Shown here: positions 1 through 5,121 of the stretch, piece after piece
How positions within the stretch are numbered: position 1 is the stretch's first letter
How the letters are laid out: each line of letters begins with the position of its first letter
Source: an uncultured Clostridium sp.
GTDB taxonomy: Bacteria; Bacillota; Clostridia; Lachnospirales; Lachnospiraceae
Reading direction: 5' to 3'
DNA: 6,060 bases
Assembly (NCBI GenBank): GCA_947643685.1
Contig: CANRXD010000116.1
Span: 1 to 6,060 of the forward strand
Notes under the pieces: generated by a model
Databases searched by the model: none
Seen by the model: only the letters and a program-made list of their open reading frames with translations
What the model was told of the DNA's origin: nothing
Program-made: the position numbers and the translations under genes

Positions 1-429
1 GCCGAAAACAGCTATTTCCACCGCGCCATGTGCGCGCAGGATTACAGTGCAGTGACGGCCGCCTGTATGATGAGCAAAAAATCTGTTTTTGAGAAGGCGG
101 GCGGCTTTACGGAAGAGCTGGCAGTGGCTTTTAATGATATTGACTACTGCATGAAGGTGCGGTCTCAGGGAAAGCTTGTGGTTTATGCGCCCTATGCGGT
201 GCTGCATCATTATGAATCCAAATCCAGAGGACTGGAGGACACGCCGGAAAAGGTGGCCCGGTTCAACAAAGAGGTTGCTATATTCGCGAAACGGTGGCCG
301 GAGATTTTAAAAAAAGGGGATCCTTATTACAATCCCAACCTGACCTTAAGAAAATCCAATTTTTCTTTGCGGGACCTTAAAAAGGAAAAAATCGGGGAAC
401 CCTATAAACTGGAGGTACCATTAGACTAA
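1..429 (+). CDS. Glycosyltransferase family 2, C-terminal part (5' end outside window)
   Basis: The frame is open from the first base of the window, so the ATG at 28 is internal and the gene starts upstream; 142 residues are visible. The segment matches the second half of a GT-A fold family-2 glycosyltransferase: a TAACMMSKKSVFEKAGGF stretch (about residues 19-36), then FNDIDYCMK (44-52), which holds the acidic motif expected to contain the catalytic base, then a His-rich LHHYESKSRG (68-77). A DPYYNPNLTL segment (107-116) near the end resembles the tails of long clostridial glycosyltransferases of rhamnan/cell-wall polysaccharide loci; that comparison is from memory. The likely role is adding a sugar from a nucleotide-sugar donor to a lipid-linked surface glycan on the cytoplasmic face of the membrane. 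The sugar cannot be told. The next glycosyltransferase starts 21 nt downstream, consistent with one operon. Confidence 0.88.
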   Translation, partial: AENSYFHRAMCAQDYSAVTAACMMSKKSVFEKAGGFTEELAVAFNDIDYCMKVRSQGKLVVYAPYAVLHHYESKSRGLEDTPEKVARFNKEVAIFAKRWPEILKKGDPYYNPNLTLRKSNFSLRDLKKEKIGEPYKLEVPLD

Positions 430-450
430 GCGCCGGAAAGGAAGAAAGAT

Positions 451-1437
451 ATGGAGATGCGGACAACGATCATCATTCCAAACTATAATGGACTGCATTT
501 TATGGAACAATGCTTTGAGTCCTTAAAGAAACAGACCATAAAGGATTTCAAAGTTCTGGTGGTGGATAACGGTTCCTCTGACGGAAGCGTGGAATGGCTG
601 AGGGAACATGAGATTCCGTCCATATTCCTTTCAGAAAACACAGGCTTTCCGGGGGCGGTCAATGCCGGGATCCGTGCGGCGGATACGCCCTATGTGATTC
701 TGCTTAATAATGATACGGCCGTGGCGCCGGGATACGTGGAAGCTCTGGAAGAAGCCATCGGCAGATCAAAAAAGATTTTTTCTGTCAGCAGCCGTCAGAT
801 ACAGATGCATGAGCCGTCTCTGATGGATGATGCAGGAGATATGTACAGTGTTCTCGGCTGGGCATACCAGCGCGGCGTGGGACAGCCTGTGAAGCGGTAT
901 GAAAAGGCCCGGCGCGTTTTTGCCGCATGTGCGGCAGCAGGTATTTACCGCAGGGAGGTTTTTGACAGGATTGGCCTGTTTGATGAAATGCATTTTGCTT
1001 ATTTGGAAGATATTGACATTGGATACCGGGCCAGGCTTTACGGATATGAAAATATATACTGCCCCGAAGCGGTGGTGTATCATGTGGGAAGCGGTACCAG
1101 TGGTTCCAAATATAATTCCTTTAAGGTTCGCCTGGCGGCGAGAAACAATATTTATCTGAATTATAAAAATATGCCTGGCTGGCAGATTGCTTTAAATTCT
1201 CCGTTTCTGCTGGCGGGAATTCTTGTGAAGTATGCCTTTTTTGTTAAAATCGGTTTTGGGAAGGACTATCTTTCCGGTCTTTTGGAGGGGATCCGCACAA
1301 GAAAAAAGTGTATGAGAGTTCCTGACCTTCAGGGACGGCTTAAGGAAGAGCTTATTATACAGGCGGAACTGTTTTTCGGGACATGTCTGTATGTGTACGA
1401 ATTTTCAAGGCGGCAGATGGCTAAAGTAAGGAAATAG
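451..1437 (+). CDS. Glycosyltransferase family 2 (rhamnosyltransferase-like)
   Basis: Complete 328-residue family-2 glycosyltransferase, a normal length for the single-domain form. Visible motifs in order: IIIPNYNG at residues 7-14 (start of the nucleotide-binding fold), VVDNGSSDGS at 37-46, LLNNDT at 84-89 (the NND standing for the DXD-type metal/nucleotide motif), CAAAGIYRREVF at 160-171, YLEDIDIGYR at 184-193 (ED acidic motif, probable catalytic base), and YHVGSGTSG at 210-218. The C-terminal 100 residues include a hydrophobic stretch (about 246-265) that probably lies on or in the membrane. This layout is common in WbbL-like rhamnosyltransferases, but the donor sugar is not determinable here. 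The start has a good ribosome binding site (AAGGA at 438-442, 8 nt before ATG); ATG at 457 is a possible alternative. It sits 21 nt after another family-2 glycosyltransferase, so both probably act on the same glycan. No clear GC-rich terminator follows. Confidence 0.92.
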   Translation: MEMRTTIIIPNYNGLHFMEQCFESLKKQTIKDFKVLVVDNGSSDGSVEWLREHEIPSIFLSENTGFPGAVNAGIRAADTPYVILLNNDTAVAPGYVEALEEAIGRSKKIFSVSSRQIQMHEPSLMDDAGDMYSVLGWAYQRGVGQPVKRYEKARRVFAACAAAGIYRREVFDRIGLFDEMHFAYLEDIDIGYRARLYGYENIYCPEAVVYHVGSGTSGSKYNSFKVRLAARNNIYLNYKNMPGWQIALNSPFLLAGILVKYAFFVKIGFGKDYLSGLLEGIRTRKKCMRVPDLQGRLKEELIIQAELFFGTCLYVYEFSRRQMAKVRK

Positions 1438-1460
1438 GAGATATTTTGTCTGTTCCTTTA

Positions 1461-1482
1461 TGATATTTTTTTAAAAATATCA
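1461..1482. repeat. AT-only-core perfect palindrome upstream of a promoter
   Basis: TGATATTTTT at 1461-1470 is perfectly complementary in inverted order to AAAAATATCA at 1473-1482, with two bases between. It lies about 50 bp upstream of the extended -10 element. It has almost no GC and no following T-run, so it does not look like an ordinary intrinsic terminator for the preceding glycosyltransferase gene. It may be an operator, an AT-rich UP-like or curved segment, or a weak hairpin. Its function is unknown. Confidence 0.6.
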
Positions 1483-1486
1483 GGGA

Positions 1487-1496
1487 TTCTTAAGAA
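1487..1496. repeat. Short perfect palindrome TTCTTAAGAA
   Basis: A 10-bp self-complementary sequence, 4 bp after the larger AT palindrome and about 37 bp upstream of the -10 element. It could be half of a regulator binding site together with the neighbouring palindrome. Palindromes of this size occur by chance in AT-rich spacers, so the call is weak. Confidence 0.35.
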
Positions 1497-1512
1497 AACA
1501 TTTATATCAAAA

Positions 1513-1541
1513 GCGTTTTGTTTCATGTATACTGTTATAAT
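1513..1541 (+). promoter_or_regulatory. Extended -10 promoter for the transferase-LCP operon
   Basis: TGTTATAAT at 1533-1541 is a perfect extended -10 element (TGn followed by consensus TATAAT). At 17-bp spacing the -35 position (1513-1518) reads GCGTTT, a poor match, which fits an extended -10 promoter that relies little on the -35. The start site would be near 1547-1549, giving a leader of about 35 nt before the ATG at 1583. The leader has only a modest ribosome binding site (GGTGA at 1572-1576). This is a sequence-based prediction for the housekeeping sigma factor. It separates transcription of the downstream genes from the upstream glycosyltransferases. Confidence 0.7.
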
Positions 1542-1582
1542 AGAGTCGGAAAATACGGATTGGGAAAAATTGGTGAAACAGC

Positions 1583-2038
1583 ATGATTAAAGACAATCAG
1601 TCAAGCCTGAACCGTTTCCATGTGGTACTGGATGCGTTGGTGACAGCGATTTCATACCTGACATCGTGGTATATTGTTATTGGCAGCGGATGGGCGACCC
1701 AGCTAGGGAAAAGGACTTTGGAAGCCGGCTTCTACTTCGCCGCACTTCTTATCATTGTTCCGGGCTACCTGCTTCTGTATTCATTTTTTAATCTCTATAC
1801 GCCCAAGCGCGTTTTGGGGCGCAGGAATGAATTTGGGAAAATACTAAAGGCAAATACCATTGGCCTCCTGATTTTTGGTCTGGTTCTTTATTTTGGAAGA
1901 AAAGAACCGCATTTATTTAACTTTTCTCAGAGGCTGGTTGTTTACTTTTATGGAATCAACATCATACTCATAACAGCAGAGCGAAATGTTATCCGAATTG
2001 CTCTTCGTTCCGTCCGGTCTAAAGGATACAACCTGTAA
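1583..2038 (+). CDS. N-terminal fragment of the interrupted sugar transferase (four membrane helices)
   Basis: This is the part of the interrupted transferase that should be translated as the sequence stands: 151 residues from ATG 1583, with a modest GGTGA ribosome binding site 6 nt upstream, ending RSKGYNL before TAA. It contains the four predicted transmembrane helices and a basic loop after the second helix (TPKRVLGRRNEFGK, 73-86), but none of the nucleotide-sugar or catalytic residues. Alone it cannot carry out the transferase reaction. It could be a non-functional membrane peptide, and it should be read together with the full 1583-3001 entry. Confidence 0.6.
   Translation: MIKDNQSSLNRFHVVLDALVTAISYLTSWYIVIGSGWATQLGKRTLEAGFYFAALLIIVPGYLLLYSFFNLYTPKRVLGRRNEFGKILKANTIGLLIFGLVLYFGRKEPHLFNFSQRLVVYFYGINIILITAERNVIRIALRSVRSKGYNL
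2036..2038 (+). other. Premature in-frame TAA in the sugar transferase gene
   Basis: The codon lies between GYNL and HILLVG, the junction of the membrane region and the Rossmann-like domain, where a polar residue such as Lys or Gln would be usual. AAA to TAA or CAA to TAA is a single-base change. No length change is needed to rejoin the protein, which rules out a frameshift, and there is no homopolymer or short tandem repeat that would suggest slippage-based phase variation. Confidence 0.9.
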
Positions 2039-2050
2039 CATATCCTTCTG

Positions 2051-3001
2051 GTGGGATATTCCGGTACCGCCGAAGCCTTTGTAGACCGTGTGCAGGTAAA
2101 TCCGGAGTGGGGATACCAGATACGCGGGATTCTGGATGACAATAAAGAGCGGGGCTATGAGTATAAGGGAATCAGGATTGTAGGAACCATTGACGATCTT
2201 GATTATATTCTGGAGCAGAATTCCCTGGATGAAATTGCCATTACTTTAGGCCTTGGCGAATACAAAAAACTGCGCCGGATTGTGGCGCTCTGTGAAAAGT
2301 CCGGTGTCCATACGAAGTTTATTCCGGATTACGGAAATATTATTCCGACGGTTCCCTATATGGAGGACCTTCAGGGGCTTCCGGTGATTCATATCCGGCA
2401 TGTGCCTTTAAATAATCTCCTGAATGCAGGAATGAAAAGAGTTGTGGATATTTTTGGAGCGATGGCGGGAATCCTTCTGTTTTCCCCCATTATGCTGGTA
2501 ACGGCCATTGCCATAAAAGCCACATCGCCCGGTCCGGTTATTTACTGTCAGGAGCGGGTGGGGCTTCACAACCGCCCGTTTAAAATGTATAAGTTCCGCT
2601 CCATGACGGTTCAGGATCCGGGAAAAGAAAAAAGCAGATGGACCACTCCGGGGGATTCCCGCGTGACAGCCATCGGAAAGATCATTCGCCGGACAAGTAT
2701 TGATGAGACCCCGCAGTTTTTCAATATTCTCAAAGGGGATATGAGTCTCGTGGGCCCCAGGCCGGAACGGCCGTTTTTCGTTGAAAAGTTTAAGGAGGAA
2801 ATCCCCAGATACATGATTAAACACCAGGTGCGTCCCGGCCTTACGGGATGGGCGCAGGTCAACGGTTACCGAGGAGATACCTCAATCATCAAACGGATTG
2901 AGCATGATCTTTACTATATTGAAAACTGGACTCTGGGGTTTGATTTTAAAATCATGTTTTTAACGGTCTTTAAGGGATTTATCAATAAAAACGCATATTA
3001 A
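2051..3001 (+). CDS. C-terminal fragment of the interrupted sugar transferase (Rossmann and catalytic domains)
   Basis: This is the remainder after the internal stop, in the same frame. The first possible conventional start is GTG at 2051, 12 nt after the TAA, giving 316 residues. That GTG is probably an internal Val of the ILLVGYS strand: no Shine-Dalgarno lies at the right distance (the nearest, AAAGGA at 2021-2026, is about 24 nt away), and starting there would clip the first strand of the Rossmann-like domain. Catalytic residues are intact, including the Asp-Glu pair encoded at 2702-2707 and SLVGPRPERP just after. Small enzymes such as PglC show that the catalytic domain plus one membrane helix can work alone, so low-level reinitiation here, or at ATG 2432 just before the helix, could still give activity. 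This is inference. Confidence 0.45.
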   Translation: MGYSGTAEAFVDRVQVNPEWGYQIRGILDDNKERGYEYKGIRIVGTIDDLDYILEQNSLDEIAITLGLGEYKKLRRIVALCEKSGVHTKFIPDYGNIIPTVPYMEDLQGLPVIHIRHVPLNNLLNAGMKRVVDIFGAMAGILLFSPIMLVTAIAIKATSPGPVIYCQERVGLHNRPFKMYKFRSMTVQDPGKEKSRWTTPGDSRVTAIGKIIRRTSIDETPQFFNILKGDMSLVGPRPERPFFVEKFKEEIPRYMIKHQVRPGLTGWAQVNGYRGDTSIIKRIEHDLYYIENWTLGFDFKIMFLTVFKGFINKNAY

Positions 3002-3015
3002 ACGAGGACAGGAAT

Positions 3016-4866
3016 ATGAATTATGAAGATGAATTAGAGCGTACCCGGGCAAGAAGAAGCCGGAAGCGCGAAAGTACGACGGCCCGCGGCGGCACACATT
3101 CTTCCACCAGGAATGGGGCAAAGTCCACAGCCTCCGAAGAAAGATGGAGTTCTCTTGCGGAACCGGGAAGCCGGGCCAGCAGGAGCTACGGTAATACCCG
3201 TGGTTCCAGAAACAGGAGAAAGAAAGGTCTGGGAAGAGGAAAAAAGATCGCCATTGGGGTGATAGTGGGACTTCTTGTGGTACTGGCTGCTCTGGTGGGC
3301 GGCGCATACGCCTATTTAAACCATCATCTGGGAAAGGCCAACAGTGCCAATGACTTCAATGTGGATGCGGTCACCAATCTGGAGCTTTCTCAGGAAGTCC
3401 GTGACAAGATGGAAGAGGGATACTGGACCATTGCTGTCTTTGGCCTGGATTCCCGCGACTCCTCCACAGGAAAGGGCAATCAGTCCGATGTTATCATGAT
3501 TGCCAACATTGACAGGAAGACCGGAGAAATCAAGCTGGTTTCCGTGTTCCGTGATACCTACTTAAATGTCAATGACAAGAATGTATACAACAAGATCAAC
3601 GCCGCCTATGCGGAAGGCGGTCCGGAGCAGGCCGTAAAGGCCCTGAATAAAAACCTGGATTTAAACATTACCCACTATGCTTCCTTCAACTGGAAAGCTG
3701 TTGCCACAGGTATCAATATTCTGGGCGGAGTGGATATTGATGTCAGCAGATCCGAGTTTTATTACATCAATGCTTTTATCACAGAAACCGTTAAGGGAAC
3801 AGGAATCGGCTCTACTCAGTTAAAGAGTGCGGGAACCCATCATATGGATGGGGTTCAGGCTGTTGCCTATGGACGTCTTCGTCTGATGGACAGCGACTAT
3901 GCCCGTACCGAGCGTCAGAGAATTGTTATCCAGAAAGCCTTTGAGAAGGCAAAGACAGCCGATCTGGCTACTCTGAACAGCCTGGTGGGCAACATGTTTG
4001 AGATGTGTGCCACGAATATCGACATCATGGATATTTTGTCCATGGCCAAGGATGTTAAAAAATATCATCTGGGCGAAACCATGGGATTTCCGGCAGCCCG
4101 GGGAGAGCAGAGAATTAAAATCGGAAGGGATAACTTATCCTGTGTCATTCCCCAGACACTTGTAAGTAACGTTACAAGTCTTCACAGTTTCCTGTTCGGA
4201 GAAGAAGACTACACGCCGTCCAGTACGGTCCAGACGATCAGTAAGAAAATTTCTGACACCAGTGGTCTTTATAACGCAGGCAAGGAAATTGATCATGTTG
4301 CAACAGATCAGGGATATGTTCCCAAGGCCACTACGGCTGCACCTGCGGCCACAGAAGAACCGAAAACGACAAAGGAAAGCTCCACAGAAGAAACCAGTGA
4401 AAGCGGGACCGATGAGACTTCCGAAGGAGAGTCCACATCGGCGGGAGAGTCTGAATCAGAATCCGGAATGCATCCGGGTATCTGGGATCCGCAGGTTCCA
4501 TCGGAAAGTTCCGAAAGCCCGTCAGGACCTTCCACACATCCGGGTGAGAGTCCGGTCTATCCGGGGGAAACGGAAGATTACAGACCCAGCAGCCCGGCAG
4601 ATATCAGGCCCACCCAGTCTGAGGCATTTGGTCCCGGATTCGAAGAGACGCCGGAGGAAGCCACCACATCACCTGGTCCGGCATCAGAGCCGGAGACTTC
4701 CGGCCATGGCCAGACATCCATCATTGTGGTACCGCCCACAACGGCGGCGTCAGGCTCCGCGGTGCCCGCAAATCCTGCTGCGCCGTCTTCTCCGGCGGAT
4801 ATGACAGTTCCTGGGGAGAACTTCAACGGTCCGGCGTCCCAGGCCACAAACCCTGCGGCTCCGTAA
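3016..4866 (+). CDS. LCP (LytR-CpsA-Psr) family glycopolymer transferase with long Pro/Ser/Thr/Glu-rich tail
   Basis: A 616-residue single-pass membrane protein. LCP enzymes transfer undecaprenyl-pyrophosphate-linked glycopolymers (teichoic acids, capsule, other wall glycans) onto peptidoglycan outside the membrane. Residues 1-77 are a strongly basic cytoplasmic head (22 Arg/Lys) rich in Ser. Residues 78-101 form the membrane anchor (IAIGVIVGLLVVLAALVGG). The LCP domain spans about 137-315: VFGLDSRD (141-148), SDVIMIANID (157-166), VSVFRDTYLNV (176-186), YNKINAAYAEGG (191-202), NILGGVDIDV (234-243) and the Arg cluster YGRLRLMDSDYARTERQR (285-302). The Asp and Arg residues of these motifs bind metal and the lipid pyrophosphate in known family structures. 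Residues from about 436 to the end are low-complexity Pro/Ser/Thr/Glu/Ala-rich with HPG/YPG motifs and no LPXTG sorting signal. The ribosome binding site is GAGG (3004-3007), 8 nt before ATG. The gene is 14 nt after the sugar transferase, so probably cotranscribed. Confidence 0.93.
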   Translation: MNYEDELERTRARRSRKRESTTARGGTHSSTRNGAKSTASEERWSSLAEPGSRASRSYGNTRGSRNRRKKGLGRGKKIAIGVIVGLLVVLAALVGGAYAYLNHHLGKANSANDFNVDAVTNLELSQEVRDKMEEGYWTIAVFGLDSRDSSTGKGNQSDVIMIANIDRKTGEIKLVSVFRDTYLNVNDKNVYNKINAAYAEGGPEQAVKALNKNLDLNITHYASFNWKAVATGINILGGVDIDVSRSEFYYINAFITETVKGTGIGSTQLKSAGTHHMDGVQAVAYGRLRLMDSDYARTERQRIVIQKAFEKAKTADLATLNSLVGNMFEMCATNIDIMDILSMAKDVKKYHLGETMGFPAARGEQRIKIGRDNLSCVIPQTLVSNVTSLHSFLFGEEDYTPSSTVQTISKKISDTSGLYNAGKEIDHVATDQGYVPKATTAAPAATEEPKTTKESSTEETSESGTDETSEGESTSAGESESESGMHPGIWDPQVPSESSESPSGPSTHPGESPVYPGETEDYRPSSPADIRPTQSEAFGPGFEETPEEATTSPGPASEPETSGHGQTSIIVVPPTTAASGSAVPANPAAPSSPADMTVPGENFNGPASQATNPAAP

Positions 4867-4882
4867 TCAGAAAAATGAATAC

Positions 4883-4916
4883 AAAGCTGTCCGGTATTTT
4901 ACCGGGCAGCTTTTTT
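4883..4916 (+). terminator. Intrinsic terminator of the transferase-LCP operon
   Basis: A 14-bp hairpin stem begins 16 nt after the LCP stop: AAAGCTGTCCGGTA (4883-4896) pairs with TACCGGGCAGCTTT (4900-4913) around a TTT loop. One pair is G-U when read as + strand RNA. A run of six T (4911-4916) follows the GC-rich part. The reverse strand reading has only a broken T-run, so it would be weaker for the convergent EF-G-like gene. Confidence 0.93.
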
Positions 4917-4936
4917 CAATTACCTGCAATTACCTG
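4917..4936. repeat. Tandem 10-bp direct repeat (CAATTACCTG x2)
   Basis: CAATTACCTG occurs twice back to back immediately after the terminator T-run, followed by a further CA. It is probably a small slippage duplication. No function is evident. Confidence 0.75.
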
Positions 4937-4963
4937 CAGTACCACCATGCCCTGCGCTGACAT

Positions 4964-5114
4964 GTAACAGTTCAGCCTTGCATCTTCTTGCCCGCGTGCC
5001 GCGGACAAGAAGCTCCGGGCGTCCGCCCTATGAAGATTCAGAGTGAAAAATGCTTATGAAAACAAGTTTTCAACGCTTTTTTCGCTCTAAATCTTCGCAC
5101 GGCTGAACTGTTAC
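4964..5114. repeat. 151-bp palindromic element with terminal inverted repeats and three nested hairpins
   Basis: GTAACAGTTCAGCC at 4964-4977 is repeated perfectly in inverted form at 5101-5114. After one mismatch the pairing continues for 3 bp (TGC 4979-4981 with GCA 5097-5099). Inside this outer stem are three more: 4984-4990 with 5006-5012 continuing into CCGCG/CGCGG around a 3-nt loop; GGGC/GCCC at 5017-5028; and a 22-position arm pair, 5032-5053 with 5075-5096 (19 Watson-Crick pairs, one G-U, two mismatches), whose loop holds TGAAAAC/GTTTTCA (5057-5063 with 5066-5072). The third stem abuts the outer stem at 5096/5097, giving a compact cloverleaf-like fold. The element fills the convergent gap between the LCP terminator and the EF-G-like stop codon and has no credible coding frame. 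It may be a non-autonomous mobile or REP-like intergenic repeat, or a bidirectional 3'-end structure. The structure is seen directly; its identity is inference. Confidence 0.85.
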
Positions 5115-5121
5115 CATTATA

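Larger units (their letters stand above)
1583..3001 (+). pseudogene. Undecaprenyl-phosphate sugar-1-phosphate transferase (WcaJ/CpsE type), interrupted by an in-frame stop
   Basis: Read through one TAA at 2036-2038, this is a single frame of 472 codons before the terminal stop, the usual length of polytopic polyprenyl glycosylphosphotransferases. Such enzymes move a hexose-1-phosphate, often glucose-1-phosphate, from UDP-sugar to undecaprenyl phosphate to start surface polysaccharide synthesis. In the joined numbering there are four N-terminal membrane segments (about 13-34, 48-72, 89-105, 118-132), a Rossmann-like domain beginning HILLVGYSGTAEAF (153-166) and running to about 270, a hydrophobic re-entrant/membrane helix (about 288-312), and the C-terminal sugar transferase domain. 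That domain carries KFRSM, RRTSIDETPQFFNILKGDM with the Asp-Glu catalytic pair (374-375), SLVGPRPE, and RPGLTGWAQVNGYRGDT. The two halves share a frame and together make a full enzyme with nothing missing, so this is a recent nonsense mutation, a base-call error, or read-through. The promoter is at 1533-1541, and the LCP gene follows after 14 nt. Confidence 0.85.

Noticed and set aside
766..1083. - strand open frame of 105 residues opposite the second glycosyltransferase
   Set aside because: It is antisense to conserved glycosyltransferase motifs, with no recognisable domain.
1461..1482. Intrinsic terminator for the upstream glycosyltransferase operon
   Set aside because: The stem is almost entirely A/T, the loop would be minimal, and no T-run follows; it is listed as a palindrome only.
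2020..2055. Frameshift or slippage-based phase variation in the sugar transferase
   Set aside because: Both halves are in the same frame, and the site has no homopolymer or short tandem repeat; the lesion is a simple stop codon.
2408..2824. - strand open frame of 138 residues
   Set aside because: It lies wholly opposite the strongly conserved catalytic domain of the sugar transferase and resembles no protein; it is a shadow of coding constraint.
2051..3001. An independent gene starting at GTG 2051
   Set aside because: There is no Shine-Dalgarno at a usable distance, the start would remove the first strand of the Rossmann-like domain, and the upstream in-frame sequence supplies exactly the missing membrane part of the same enzyme. 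It is kept only as a fragment.
4262..4804. 180-residue + strand open frame overlapping the LCP tail
   Set aside because: It is an alternate-frame reading of the repetitive tail, very rich in Arg/Pro/His, with no domain and no ribosome binding site. The LCP frame continues with consistent composition to its terminator.
4917..5121. CRISPR array or tRNA in the convergent gap
   Set aside because: There is no regularly spaced direct repeat with spacers, and despite the cloverleaf-like layout the stems and loops lack tRNA features (no T-loop GTTCRA at the expected place, arms far too long).
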